This document shows positions 1-9,240 of a stretch of DNA of 36,633 bases, one piece after another (the stretch's first letter is position 1; every line of letters begins with the position of its first letter). The DNA comes from Sorangium cellulosum (lineage in GTDB: Bacteria; Myxococcota_A; Polyangia; Polyangiales; Polyangiaceae), in assembly GCF_001589285.1 (NCBI RefSeq), contig NZ_JEMA01001018.1, forward strand, positions 1-36,633. The letters run 5' to 3'. Both the position numbers and the translations under genes were made by a program. The notes under the pieces were generated by a model. The model ran no database searches. It saw only the letters and a list, made by a program, of their open reading frames with translations, and was not told where the DNA came from.

Positions 1-68
1 TGGCTCTCTCGCGCGGGCCTTCGCGCCGCGCGTTCTCGGTCGCCGCGTCGCCGCGGCGCGCCCCTCAT
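1..68 (-). CDS. Possible start of a periplasmic binding-protein gene (partial)
   Basis: On the minus strand, 43 bp after the end of potC, an ATG (complement of 66-68) opens a frame that stays open to the window edge and encodes an Arg-rich N-terminus beginning MRGAPRRRGDRE. In polyamine ABC operons the solute-binding protein potD often follows potC, so a basic signal-peptide start here would fit. Only 22 codons are visible, no hydrophobic core can be seen and no clear ribosome binding site precedes it. The identity rests on position only; it could be non-coding. Confidence 0.22.
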   Translation of the reverse strand, partial: MRGAPRRRGDRERAARRPARES

Positions 69-111
69 CGGGCGCGCGCCGCACCCCCGCGCCCGGCCGC
101 GCCGCGCCGGC

Positions 112-939
112 TCAATCGTGTCTCCAGCGGGTCAGCCGCTCGAGCATCATGATGAACACGATGACGCCGAACACGAGGATCGTTGAGATCGCGAACAGGT
201 CGGTCCGCATGCCTCGCACCTGAGAGTGGTAGACGAAGAGCGGGAGCGTCACCGAGCGCGGGCCGGACGTGAAGAAGCTGATCACGAAGTCGTTGAGCGA
301 CATCGTGAATGCCAGCATGGCGCCCCCCACGATGGCCGGCCACAAAAGCGGGAGCGTGACCCGCCGGAAATGGGTCCAGGGCGACGCGTAGAGGTCCATC
401 GCGGCCTCGCTCAGCGTCGGTCCGATGGAGATGAGGCGGCTGCGGACGATGAGCGTGACGAACGCGATCTCGAACGTCACGTGGCCGATGATCATCGTCG
501 TCATGCCGAGGTCGAACCAGTCCACCACCCGGCGGAGCAGGTTGAACGCCATCACCAGCACCGCGGCGAACGTGATGTCCGGCGCGACCGCCGGGATGTC
601 CACGATCGACTCGAGCATGCGATTCACGGAGCCCGGCCACGGAAAGCGCATCCCGAGCGCGAGCAGCGTCCCGAGGATCGTCGAGATGAGCGTGGAGGCG
701 CCGCCGAGCAGCAGCGTGTTCACGGCCACCTCGCGGATCTCTCTGGCGCGCCGGCTGGTCTCGGGATCGGCGAAGAGCTCGAGGTACCAGCGCACCGAGA
801 AGCCCGTCCAGACCAGGCCCCGCTCCGCGGCGTTGAACGAGTAGATGGCCACCGCGAGGAGCGGCAGGTAGAGGAGCCCGAAGCCGAAGAAGGCGGCCAG
901 GGTCGTCAGCGCGCGCCAGGGACCGCGGCCGCCGCTCAC
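112..939 (-). CDS. potC: Spermidine/putrescine-type ABC transporter permease, PotC-like
   Basis: Inner-membrane permease that pairs with PotB to form the channel of a polyamine (or related small-molecule) importer. The 275-aa protein has about six hydrophobic segments, starting with AAFFGFGLLYLPLLAVAIY near residue 20. It carries the cytoplasmic EAA loop (EAAMDLYASPWTHFRR followed by LP), which contacts the ATPase. Length and layout fit PotC/YdcV. The start is a GTG whose bases overlap the potB stop codon (GTGA), so translational coupling is likely. It is the last visible gene of the leftward operon potA-potB-potC. The transporter family is clear; the exact substrate (spermidine, putrescine or another) cannot be read from the permease. 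Confidence 0.9.
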   Translation of the reverse strand: MSGGRGPWRALTTLAAFFGFGLLYLPLLAVAIYSFNAAERGLVWTGFSVRWYLELFADPETSRRAREIREVAVNTLLLGGASTLISTILGTLLALGMRFPWPGSVNRMLESIVDIPAVAPDITFAAVLVMAFNLLRRVVDWFDLGMTTMIIGHVTFEIAFVTLIVRSRLISIGPTLSEAAMDLYASPWTHFRRVTLPLLWPAIVGGAMLAFTMSLNDFVISFFTSGPRSVTLPLFVYHSQVRGMRTDLFAISTILVFGVIVFIMMLERLTRWRHD

Positions 940-1829
940 AGGAGCTCCACGGAGCGCCCATTCCGGCGGTACAGGGAGACCCCGCCCAGCGTCAGGATGA
1001 TGAGCAACAGGCTCAGCGCCGCTCCATAGGGGATGTTCCGGCCCGGGCCGAACTGGTGCTGGATCAGGTTCCCTATGAGCCAGTGCTTCGCGCCGCCGAG
1101 CATGTCGCTCACCACGAAGACGCTCATCGCGGGGACGAACGTCAGGATCACGGCGACGCTGAGCCCGGGCAGGGTCTGGGGCAAGACCGCCGCGAAGAAC
1201 ACGCGGAGCCGCGAGGCGTAGAGGTCCTGCGCCGCCTCCACGAGCGACCAGTCCAGGCGGTCGATGCTCGTGTAGAGGGGGATCACCGCGAACGGCAGCG
1301 AGGCGGCGACGAGGCCCAGCGTGACAGCGGTCCAGCTCGGATAGATGTCGCGGCCGGGGTCGATCCAGCCGAGCCAGGCGGCCACCTTGGCGGGCAGGAG
1401 CTGCGCCGACAGGAGGAGCTTCCAGCTGAACGTACGGATCACGAGGTTCGTGCAGAGCGGGACGAAGATGGTCGCGAGCCAGAAGAACCGCCGGCGCTGC
1501 GAGCCGCGGGCGATGAAGAAGCCCATCGGATACGCGAGCATCACCGAGGCGGACGTCGCGACCATCGCGAGGACGACGCTCCTGATGAGGATACGCGCGT
1601 TCTCGCCCGACGCGGAGCCGAAGATGCGCGCGAACGACTCGATCGTCAGCTCCCAGATCAGGGCGCCGTCCGCGTCGCGCTTCACGAACGACACGACGAG
1701 GAGCGCGAGGCTCGGCAAGAGGAGGAACAGCGAGAGCCAGGAGACGCCGGCCGCGATGAAGAGGGACCCCCGCGCGAGGAGCCTGCGCCGCGTCGTCAGC
1801 TGGCCGAACCAGACCGTGGGCTCAGTCAC
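936..1829 (-). CDS. potB: Spermidine/putrescine-type ABC transporter permease, PotB-like
   Basis: First permease subunit of the importer, 297 aa with about six membrane segments. The N-terminal one (FIAAGVSWLSLFLLLPSLA) starts near residue 24 after a basic stretch. The EAA loop is present (EAAQDLYASRLRVFFAAVLP) and would dock on the PotA ATPase. The motif IRTFSWKLLL in the central part is typical of PotB proteins. It starts with GTG at 1829 and overlaps the end of potA by 8 bp; its stop overlaps the potC start. Both overlaps point to one transcript and coupled translation. Family assignment is firm; substrate is inferred from the family. Confidence 0.9.
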   Translation of the reverse strand: MTEPTVWFGQLTTRRRLLARGSLFIAAGVSWLSLFLLLPSLALLVVSFVKRDADGALIWELTIESFARIFGSASGENARILIRSVVLAMVATSASVMLAYPMGFFIARGSQRRRFFWLATIFVPLCTNLVIRTFSWKLLLSAQLLPAKVAAWLGWIDPGRDIYPSWTAVTLGLVAASLPFAVIPLYTSIDRLDWSLVEAAQDLYASRLRVFFAAVLPQTLPGLSVAVILTFVPAMSVFVVSDMLGGAKHWLIGNLIQHQFGPGRNIPYGAALSLLLIILTLGGVSLYRRNGRSVELL

Positions 1830-2937
1830 TGAGCACCTCGAGCCGCTCCGCGGGCAGGGCGAGCCAGACCGACGAGCCGGGCGTGAGCCGCGAGCGGGGG
1901 CTGAGCTGCACGCGCAGCGGCCCGGGCTCGATGATGAGCTCGACGTGGTCGCCGCGATAGAAGCTCTCCCGCACGACGCCGCGCACGCCGTTCTCCGGCG
2001 GCTCGGTCTCGCAGAGCTCGATCCACTCGGGGTGGATCGCGAGCGTGCCGAACTCCCACTGAGGCGTGGTCTGGACCCTCAGCGCGCCCACCGTGGTGAA
2101 GACGAGCGTGGCGCCGACCCGCTGGGCCGAGATGATGTTGGCGGCGCCGAAGAACTCGGCGGCGAAGCGGCTCTGGGGCCGCTCGTACACCTCGGCCGTC
2201 GCGCCCTGCTGCTCGATGCGGCCCTTGTTCATGAGCACGATCCGGTCCGAGACGGTCATCGCCTCGTCCTGATCGTGAGTGACGAGCACGAACGTCTTCC
2301 CGAGCGCGCGCTGGAGGCGGCGCAGATCGAGCTGCACCTCGGCGCGCAGCTTCGCGTCGAGGGCGGACATCGGCTCGTCGAGCAGCAGCACCTCAGGCTC
2401 GTTGACGACCGCCCGCGCGAGCGCGACTCTCTGCTTCTGACCGCCCGAGATCTGGTGCGGGTACCTCTCCGCGAGATCATCGAGCTTGAGCATCGAGAGG
2501 CTCGAACGCACGCGCTCGAGCACCTCGGCGTCCGGGAATTTGCGCGACCTCAGCCCGAAGGCCACGTTCTCCAACACGGTGAGATGCGGGAACAGCGCGT
2601 AGTTCTGGAACACCGTGTTCACCGGCCTGCGGTTCGCCGGCAGGTGGTCAACCGCCCTGCCGGCGAGGAGGATGCGCCCCCGGTCGGAGCGATCGAGCCC
2701 CGCGATGATGCGGAGCAGCGTCGTCTTTCCGCAGCCGGAAGGCCCGAGGAGCGTCACGAACTCGCCGGCCTCCGCCTTGAACGACACGTCGTTCAATATC
2801 TGTGTCTTACCGAAGCTCTTGCTGACACTCTCTACAACGAGGCTGCATCCCGGGGTGTGCTCGGCCGCGCTCTCGGTCGGGGGCGCTGTGCTGCGTCGCG
2901 CCGACGACGAGAAGAAGTCTCTCAACCTCTGGATCAC
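1822..2937 (-). CDS. potA: Spermidine/putrescine-type ABC transporter ATPase, PotA-like
   Basis: ATP-hydrolysing subunit of the importer. With the chosen start it is 371 aa, the usual PotA length. It shows Walker A GPSGCGKT (65-72), the Q-loop in FQNYALFP (about 110-117), signature SGGQKQR (164-170), Walker B LLLDEP (184-189), the H-loop His221 and a C-terminal TOBE-like region (about 290-371). The frame stays open upstream to a GTG at 3156, but that extension is Arg/Gly-rich and unlike the family. GTG 2937, preceded by AAGGG about 9 nt away, is preferred. It heads the leftward operon and is divergent from the kinase gene at 3436. The first 30 residues are still longer than in E. coli PotA, so the exact start is uncertain. 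Confidence 0.9.
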   Translation of the reverse strand: MIQRLRDFFSSSARRSTAPPTESAAEHTPGCSLVVESVSKSFGKTQILNDVSFKAEAGEFVTLLGPSGCGKTTLLRIIAGLDRSDRGRILLAGRAVDHLPANRRPVNTVFQNYALFPHLTVLENVAFGLRSRKFPDAEVLERVRSSLSMLKLDDLAERYPHQISGGQKQRVALARAVVNEPEVLLLDEPMSALDAKLRAEVQLDLRRLQRALGKTFVLVTHDQDEAMTVSDRIVLMNKGRIEQQGATAEVYERPQSRFAAEFFGAANIISAQRVGATLVFTTVGALRVQTTPQWEFGTLAIHPEWIELCETEPPENGVRGVVRESFYRGDHVELIIEPGPLRVQLSPRSRLTPGSSVWLALPAERLEVLSD

Positions 2938-3435
2938 CCCAGCAAACCCTTCGCGCGTGGCGCTCTCGGAACCGCTTCCGAAGCCTCGGAGCGTACTACG
3001 CAGACCATGATGCCCTCCCGTTGTCAACTGGGTGCGCGCCGGGCTGACCGGCTGAGCGGCACGCACCGGCCGGGCTCTTTTCGCTCGCAGGCCCGGTACG
3101 CTACCGCCCTTCCCCTGGGGGTGCCACCTTTCTGCCGATCCTGTTCGCAGCGTCACGCGCGCCCCCGTCCAGGCCCCGAGCGCGCCCGCGCGCGGCCCGC
3201 GCGCGCCCCACGGCCCGCCGCGCCCAACGCGCTCTCCCCTGCCTCACGCGCCCAGCGCCGAGCCCAGCGGCCTCCGACGCGCCCTGCCGGCCCTGCGCGC
3301 GCTCCTTCGCGCTCCTTCGCGCTCCCTGGGCGCTTCTACGTGCTTCCACGCGCATCTGCGCGCATCCGCGCGCTTCCACGCGCCACCACGCACTGCTTGC
3401 CACCGCCCGGCGCCGGTGATTTCTTGGTCCCACGC
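2938..3435. other. Divergent intergenic region with short C-rich repeats
   Basis: About 500 bp between potA (leftward) and the kinase-ATPase gene (rightward); it must carry the promoters of both. No convincing -35/-10 pair was seen. The stretch 3298-3390 is a run of imperfect units of about 10 bp built on CGCGCTTCC/CGCGCATC, with strong strand asymmetry (pyrimidine-rich on +). A spurious frame through this region explains longer potential starts of both neighbours. Confidence 0.5.
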
Positions 3436-6400
3436 ATGGGCCTGAGGAACGCGAGACCCGAGTTCGGAGGCACGCGTCGCTTCCAGGTCGTTCGCGTCGT
3501 GGGCGTCGGCGGGATGGGGGTTGTCTACGAGGCCTTCGATCGCGAGCGGAAGGGGCGCGTCGCGCTCAAGATCCTCCGGAATCTGAGCGCCGAGGCGCGC
3601 CTCCGCTTCAAGAACGAGTTCCGCACGCTTCAGGACATCCAGCACCCCAACCTGGTCAGCCTCGGCGAGCTCCACGAGGAAGAGGGGCAGCTCTTCTTCA
3701 CCATGGAGCTCATCCGCGGTGTCGATTTCGTCGTGCACGTGCGCCTCCACGAGGAGGGCGACGCCGGGCCGCAGGGCGAGCCCGCCGGCGGCGGGCGGCG
3801 CTCCACCCTGCCGTCGAGCCCCCTGTGGTCCGCCCAGGCCCCCGCCTCGGAGGAGCAGCCGCGCATCAAGCGCCCCTTCCACGAGGCCCGCCTCCGCTCG
3901 GCGCTGGCGCAGCTCGCCCAGGGGCTCGCGGCGGTGCACGCGGCCTACAAGGTTCACCGCGACATCAAGCCTTCGAACGTGCTCGTCACCGCGGAAGGGC
4001 GGGTGGTCGTCCTCGACTTCGGGTTCGTCGCCGACGCGAGCGGCACAGGCCGCGAGCGCGCCGTCGTGGGGACCCTCCACTACATGGCGCCCGAGCAGGC
4101 CGAGGCGAAGGCGGCCGGGCCCGAAGCGGATATCTACAGCGTGGGGGTCATGCTCTACCTCGCGCTGACCGGGGTCTACCCGTTCCAGATGGCGCCCAAG
4201 GCGACGCTCGACATGATGCGGCGGGCCGAGCCCCCGCCGCCGAGCCGGCTCGTCGAGGACATGCCGCCGGACATCGACGAGCTCTGCGTCGACATGCTCC
4301 GCATCGACCCTGCCGCCCGACCCACAGCGCGCGACGTGCTGCGGCGGCTGCGCGTGCAGGAGCTCATCGAGGAGCCGCCGGTCCTCTCGCAGCGCATCGG
4401 CTTCGTCGGCCGCCAGAGCGAGCTCGCCGCGCTCGAGGGCGCGTTCGCGGAGGCCAGGATGGGGCGCGCTGTCACCCGGTTCATCGAGGGCGAGTCGGGC
4501 GTCGGCAAGAGCGCGCTCCTCCGCCGATTCCTGGAGCGCATCGACAAGGAGGCGCTCGTCCTCGCGGGGCGCTGCTACGAGCGCGAGGCGGTCCCCTACA
4601 AGGCGGTGGACGAGCTCATCGACGCGCTGAGCCGGCACCTCGCGCGCCGCCCTCCCGAGGAGATCAAGGCGCTCCTGCCGCCCAACGCGGGCCTGCTCGG
4701 CACGGTGTTCCCGGTGCTCCGGACGGTCCCCGCGATCACCGAGGCGCGCGCGCGGCGCAAGGCGATCGACCCGCCCGAGATCCGCGCGCTCGTCTTCGCC
4801 GCGCTCCGGGAGCTGCTCGGCCGGCTCGCCGCCGAGCGGCCGCTCGTGCTCGCGATCGACGATCTCCAGTGGGCCGACGCCGACAGCATCGCGCTCCTCT
4901 CGGAGGTGATGCGCCCGTGGACCGAGGCCGACCTCGTCGCCGCGAGCAGGCCGGGCTCGTTCCCGGGGCTCGACGGCCCCGCAACGGGCGCGCCGTTCGA
5001 CCCCTCGCGCCCGCGGGCGATGATGCTCGTGGCGGCGGTGCGGACCGCCTCGGAGACGGCGCCGCCGCTGTCGCGGCAGATCGGCGTGCCGGCCGAGACG
5101 CTCGGGCACATCATCCTCCACCGCCTGTCGCTCGCCGAGGCGCAGGAGCTCTGCGCGCTGCTGCTCCGGGGCGCGCCGGCCGGCCGCCCGCTCAGCATCG
5201 AGGCGATCGCGCAGGAGGCCGGCGGCCACCCGCTCTTCATCGACGCCCTCCTGCGCCACCGCATGGCGCAGGACACCGACAGCGGGCCGGTGCGCCTCGA
5301 CGACGTCCTCTGGGCGCGCATCAGCCGGCTGGACCCGCGGGCGCGCCAGCTCCTCGAGCTCGTCGTGTGCGCCGGCTCGCCGGTGCTGACGTCGGTCGCC
5401 GCGCACGCCATGGCCGCGGACTTCTCGGAGCTCACGCGGGTGCTCTCGGCCCTGCGCGCGGCGAACCTCGTGCGGACCGGCGGCTCGGGCCAGGACGAGT
5501 TCGTGGAGCCGTTCCACAACCGCATCCGCGAGACGGTGACGACCCGGCTCGACGAGCCGACGTCGCGGAGCTGGCACGGCCGGCTCGCCCTGGCGCTCGA
5601 GGCCTCCGGGCGCGCGGAGCTCGAGGCGCTGGCCGAGCACTGGCGCGCGGCCGGCGACGCCGAGCGCGCCGCCGGCTACGCGGTGCGCGCCGGCGAGCAG
5701 GCCGAGGCCGCGTTCGCGTTCGACCACGCGGCGCGCCTCTACCGCATGGCGATCGATCTCCACCTCCCCGGCGGGGCGGAGCGGCGGGTCGTGCTCGCCA
5801 AGCTCGGCGACGCGCTGAGCAGCGCCGGCCGCGGCGCCAAGGCCGCCGAGGCCTACATGGCCGCGAGCGACGGCGCCCCGGAGGCGGAGGCGATCGATCT
5901 CGGGCGCCGCGCCGCGGAGAACCTGCTCCGCGCCGGCTACGTCGACGCCGGCATGGCGGGCCTGCGCTCGGTGCTCGGCGCGGTCGGCATGCAGGTGCCG
6001 AAGACGCCCGAGCTCGCTGTCGCGTCGCTGATGCTGCGGCGGGCGCAGGTGCGCCTGCGCGGGCTGAACTTCGTCGAGCGCCCCGCCGACGAGGTCTCGC
6101 CCGAGGATCTCATGCGCATCGACGTCTGCTGGTCGGCGGCGATGGGCCTCGCGATCGTCGATCCCACGCGCGGCGCCGACTTCCAGGCGCGCAACCTGCT
6201 GCTCTCCCTCAAGGCAGGCGAGCCGTACCGCGTGACCCGCGCCCTCGCCTTCGAGGCGACCTACCTCGCGATCGACGGCGGCCCTTCCGCCTCCCGCGTC
6301 GCCGACCTGCTCTCGACGGCGAGCGCGATCGCCGCGCGCATCGGCCGGCCGCACGCGCTCGGCCTCGTCGGCTTCGTCGGCGGCGTCACGGCCACGCTCT

Positions 6401-7260
6401 TCGGCCGCTGGCAGCAGGGCGCGGCCGACCTCGACCGTGCAGACGTCATTTTCCGTGAACGCTGTACCGGCGTGACGTGGGAGCGGAGCTGGGCGCACAC
6501 GTTCTCGGTCTGGGCGCTCTGGTACGGCGGCGAGACGCGCGAGTTCATGCGCCGTGTCCCCATGTACCTGCAGGCGGCCGACGAGCGCGGCGACCGTTAT
6601 CTGGCCACGAGCCTGCGCTCCTCGCAGAGCAACGCCTACTGGCTTGTCGGCGACGATCCCGACGCCGCGCAGCGCCAGGCGCAGGACGCGATCCGGAGCT
6701 GGTCCAAGGCGGGCTTCCAGCTCCAGAGCTACTTCGACCTCGTCGCCCGCGCGCACATCGGCCTGTACCGGGGCGAGGGCGAGGCGACGCACCGCCTCTT
6801 CGCCGAGCAGCGCTCGGGCATCGAGAGCTCGCTCGCGCTGCGCATCCAGGCCGTGCGCATCATCATCACGCACCTCCGGGCCTGCGCCGCCGTCGCCGCC
6901 GCCGTCGCCGCGCCGTCCGACGCCGAGTCGTTCCACGACGAGGCGATCCGCGCTGCCCGCAAGCTCGACGCCGAGCACATGCCCTGGGCCGACCCGCTCG
7001 CCGCGTCCGTGCGCGCCGCCGTCTCCGCCGCGCGCGGCGAGGCCGAGGCGGCGCTCCAGTCGCTCGCCGACGCCGTGCGCGGCTTCGAGTCCGCCGGCAT
7101 GGCGCTCCACGCCGCCGCCGCCCGCCGCCGCCACGGCGAGCTGCTCCAGGGCGACGACGGCCGCGCCGCCGTCGCCGCGGCGAACGCCTGGATGCACGAC
7201 CAGGGCATCGTGAGCCCGGACCGCATGACGAGGATGCTCCTGCCCGGCTTCTCAGCCTAG
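3436..7260 (+). CDS. Ser/Thr protein kinase fused to an AAA-type ATPase and a helical repeat tail
   Basis: A 1274-aa cytoplasmic signalling protein. Residues 1-310 are a Hanks-type kinase: glycine loop GVGGMGVV (23-30), catalytic Lys45 in VALKI, HRDIKPSN with Asp176, DFG at 194-196, and the APE-like MAPEQ. A Gly/Ser/Pro-rich insert of about 45 residues lies around 105-150, before the catalytic loop. A predicted ATPase follows, with Walker A GESGVGKS (352-359) and Walker B LVLAIDDLQWAD (Asp475, Asp476). From about residue 700 the protein is Ala/Arg-rich helical sequence of TPR type. This architecture is common in myxobacterial kinases. ATG 3436 is the first start giving a normal kinase N-terminus; no strong ribosome site is seen and TTG 3424 is an alternative. 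It is monocistronic, and its target is unknown. Confidence 0.93.
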   Translation: MGLRNARPEFGGTRRFQVVRVVGVGGMGVVYEAFDRERKGRVALKILRNLSAEARLRFKNEFRTLQDIQHPNLVSLGELHEEEGQLFFTMELIRGVDFVVHVRLHEEGDAGPQGEPAGGGRRSTLPSSPLWSAQAPASEEQPRIKRPFHEARLRSALAQLAQGLAAVHAAYKVHRDIKPSNVLVTAEGRVVVLDFGFVADASGTGRERAVVGTLHYMAPEQAEAKAAGPEADIYSVGVMLYLALTGVYPFQMAPKATLDMMRRAEPPPPSRLVEDMPPDIDELCVDMLRIDPAARPTARDVLRRLRVQELIEEPPVLSQRIGFVGRQSELAALEGAFAEARMGRAVTRFIEGESGVGKSALLRRFLERIDKEALVLAGRCYEREAVPYKAVDELIDALSRHLARRPPEEIKALLPPNAGLLGTVFPVLRTVPAITEARARRKAIDPPEIRALVFAALRELLGRLAAERPLVLAIDDLQWADADSIALLSEVMRPWTEADLVAASRPGSFPGLDGPATGAPFDPSRPRAMMLVAAVRTASETAPPLSRQIGVPAETLGHIILHRLSLAEAQELCALLLRGAPAGRPLSIEAIAQEAGGHPLFIDALLRHRMAQDTDSGPVRLDDVLWARISRLDPRARQLLELVVCAGSPVLTSVAAHAMAADFSELTRVLSALRAANLVRTGGSGQDEFVEPFHNRIRETVTTRLDEPTSRSWHGRLALALEASGRAELEALAEHWRAAGDAERAAGYAVRAGEQAEAAFAFDHAARLYRMAIDLHLPGGAERRVVLAKLGDALSSAGRGAKAAEAYMAASDGAPEAEAIDLGRRAAENLLRAGYVDAGMAGLRSVLGAVGMQVPKTPELAVASLMLRRAQVRLRGLNFVERPADEVSPEDLMRIDVCWSAAMGLAIVDPTRGADFQARNLLLSLKAGEPYRVTRALAFEATYLAIDGGPSASRVADLLSTASAIAARIGRPHALGLVGFVGGVTATLFGRWQQGAADLDRADVIFRERCTGVTWERSWAHTFSVWALWYGGETREFMRRVPMYLQAADERGDRYLATSLRSSQSNAYWLVGDDPDAAQRQAQDAIRSWSKAGFQLQSYFDLVARAHIGLYRGEGEATHRLFAEQRSGIESSLALRIQAVRIIITHLRACAAVAAAVAAPSDAESFHDEAIRAARKLDAEHMPWADPLAASVRAAVSAARGEAEAALQSLADAVRGFESAGMALHAAAARRRHGELLQGDDGRAAVAAANAWMHDQGIVSPDRMTRMLLPGFSA

Positions 7261-7277
7261 CGTCGCCGCGCCGCCCC

Positions 7278-7586
7278 TCAGGGCTTCACGCGCAGGACGG
7301 CGGTGCCCCTCTGCTTGCCGTAGAGCTGCTTGATCTCGATCTTGTACTCGCCGGGCGCCGACGCGCTGAACTCGACAGGCGAGGCGCTCTGCGGCCTGCC
7401 GGTGGGCAGGTCGCGCAGCACCCGCTCGATGATGATCTTGCCCGAGGGGGAGCGGATCTTGATGTTGAACGGCGGCGTCGCCTCGTCGTACGCACGGAAC
7501 ACGAGGCGCACTGTGTCTCCGACCGAGACCGGGGTGGTCTGGCTGATCGTCTCGATGTCGCCTTCGTTCTCAACGGTATCGGCCAC
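7278..7586 (-). CDS. Small hypothetical protein, beta-rich
   Basis: A 102-aa protein starting at GTG 7586. It has alternating hydrophobic and polar residues suggesting a single beta-sandwich domain (VSVGDTVRLVFRAYDEA, FNIKIRSPSGKIIIERV, GEYKIEIKQLYGKQRGTAVLRV). No signal peptide or membrane segment is visible. It converges on the kinase-ATPase gene with only 17 bp between the stops, and its codon use matches the surrounding genes. I do not recognise the family; the pattern recalls carbohydrate-binding or Ig-like domains, but that is only a resemblance. Its start lies about 150 bp beyond the end of gcvPB. Confidence 0.7.
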   Translation of the reverse strand: MADTVENEGDIETISQTTPVSVGDTVRLVFRAYDEATPPFNIKIRSPSGKIIIERVLRDLPTGRPQSASPVEFSASAPGEYKIEIKQLYGKQRGTAVLRVKP

Positions 7587-7735
7587 GCGTCGCTCGTCCC
7601 GTGAGGCACCTCACCGCGGTGCCTCGTCGCTCATTGTAGACGCGTCCGGCGTGGATTCGCGAATTTGGCGCGCGCGGACGACGGACGCCGCCTGCGGGAG
7701 GAGGCCGCCCGCGGGCCGTCCTCCCCCCGCGGCGA

Positions 7736-9229
7736 TCAGGTCTTCGACCATCGCAGGCGCGGCTGCCGCGCCGCCCGGGCCTCGTCGAGGCGCCCGATCA
7801 CCGTGCCGTGAGGCGCCTGCTTCACGACCTCCGGCGTCTCCTGCGCCTCCTTGAGGATGCTCAGCATCGCGGCCACGAACTCGTCGAGGGTCTCGCGGGT
7901 CTCCGTCTCGGTCGGCTCGATCATCAGGGCGCCCGGCACGACCAGGGGGAAGTAGACCGTGGGCGCGTGGAAGCCGTAGTCGAGCAGCCGCTTGGCGATG
8001 TCGAGCGTCTTGACCCCGGTCTCCTTCTCGATCTGGCTGTCGGAGAGCACGACCTCGTGCATGCACGGCTGCGGCACCGGCGCGAGGTAGTGGTCCTTCA
8101 GCTTGGCCCAGAGGTAGCGCGCGTTCAGCACCGCGAGGCTGCTCGCCGTCGTGAGCCCCTCGCCGCCCATCTCCCGGATGTACGCGTACGCCCGGATGAA
8201 CATCCCGAAGTTGCCGGTGAAGGCCCGCAGCCGCCCGATGCTCTGGGGCCGGTTGTGGTCCCACGCGAGCGCGTCGCCGCGCCGCACGATCACGGGCGAG
8301 GGCTGGAACGGCTCCAGGTGCTTCTTGAAGCAGACAGGCCCGGAGCCGGGGCCCCCGCCGCCGTGCGGGGTCGTGAACGTCTTGTGCAGGTTGATGTGGA
8401 TGACGTCCATGCCCACGTCGCCCGGCCGCGCGTGGCCCATGATGGCGTTCGTGTTCGCGCCGTCGCCGTAGACGAGCCCGCCCTTGTCGTGGATGAGCTT
8501 GATGATCGCCGGCAGGTGCGTCTCGTACGCCCCGAGGGTGTTCGGGTTCGTGATCATCAGGCCGCAGACGTCGCCGTCCGAGCCCTCGCGCTCGATCGCG
8601 GCGAGGACCTGCTCGGGGTGGGTGATCCCGTCGGCGTTCTTCTCGATCCGGACGGCCACGAGCCCGTTGAGCGCGCAGCTCGCCGGGTTCGTCCCGTGGG
8701 CGCTCTCCGGGATGAAGACCTTCCTCGGCGAGCGCCCCTTCGACTCGTGGAACGCGCGCATCATCATCAGCCCCGCGAGCTCGCCCTGCGCGCCCGCCGA
8801 CGGCTGCAGCGAGCAGCCGTCCATCCCGCTGACCTCGCAGAGCGCCTCCTGGAGGCGCCACATCACCTCGAGCGAGCCCTGGCTGAGCTCATCGGGCGTC
8901 ATCGGGTGCAGCTTCGCGAAGCCCGGGATGCGCGCGGCCCACTCGTTGATCTTCGGGTTGTACTTCATCGTGCACGACCCGAGCGGGTACATCTGCCCGT
9001 CGATGCAGAAGTTCCACTGCGAGAGCCGGACGAAATGCCGGAAGGCCTCCGGCTCGCTCACCTCGGGCAGGCCGGCCGGCTCCTTGCGCGCGAGCGCGCC
9101 GTAGTGGGCGCCGGGGTCGACGTCGGGCACGTCGAGCGGGGGCAGCGACGCGCCGGTCCTGCCCGGCGTGCCGCGCTCGAAGATGGGGGGTTCGCGGAAC
9201 TGAATGCCTCGCGGCTGCGGTTGCGTCAT
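7736..9229 (-). CDS. gcvPB: Glycine dehydrogenase (decarboxylating) subunit 2
   Basis: Beta subunit of the split P-protein of the glycine cleavage system. P-protein decarboxylates glycine on pyridoxal phosphate and transfers the aminomethyl group to GcvH lipoate. The 497-aa length and motifs fit GcvPB: PLGSCTMKYNPK (82-93), SLQPSAGAQGE (140-150), ESAHGTNPAS (175-184), and the PLP-binding lysine in NLHKTFTTPHGGGGPG (Lys283). The ATG start is clear. The partner subunit GcvPA is not next to it here: the preceding gene on this strand is a lipoprotein. The active enzyme must therefore use a subunit encoded elsewhere. Confidence 0.96.
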   Translation of the reverse strand: MTQPQPRGIQFREPPIFERGTPGRTGASLPPLDVPDVDPGAHYGALARKEPAGLPEVSEPEAFRHFVRLSQWNFCIDGQMYPLGSCTMKYNPKINEWAARIPGFAKLHPMTPDELSQGSLEVMWRLQEALCEVSGMDGCSLQPSAGAQGELAGLMMMRAFHESKGRSPRKVFIPESAHGTNPASCALNGLVAVRIEKNADGITHPEQVLAAIEREGSDGDVCGLMITNPNTLGAYETHLPAIIKLIHDKGGLVYGDGANTNAIMGHARPGDVGMDVIHINLHKTFTTPHGGGGPGSGPVCFKKHLEPFQPSPVIVRRGDALAWDHNRPQSIGRLRAFTGNFGMFIRAYAYIREMGGEGLTTASSLAVLNARYLWAKLKDHYLAPVPQPCMHEVVLSDSQIEKETGVKTLDIAKRLLDYGFHAPTVYFPLVVPGALMIEPTETETRETLDEFVAAMLSILKEAQETPEVVKQAPHGTVIGRLDEARAARQPRLRWSKT

Positions 9230-9240
9230 CGGGTGCTGTT

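Noticed and set aside
3244..7197. 1317-aa frame antisense to the kinase-ATPase
   Set aside because: It is Arg/Ala/Glu/His-rich shadow sequence opposite a protein with clear kinase and ATPase motifs.
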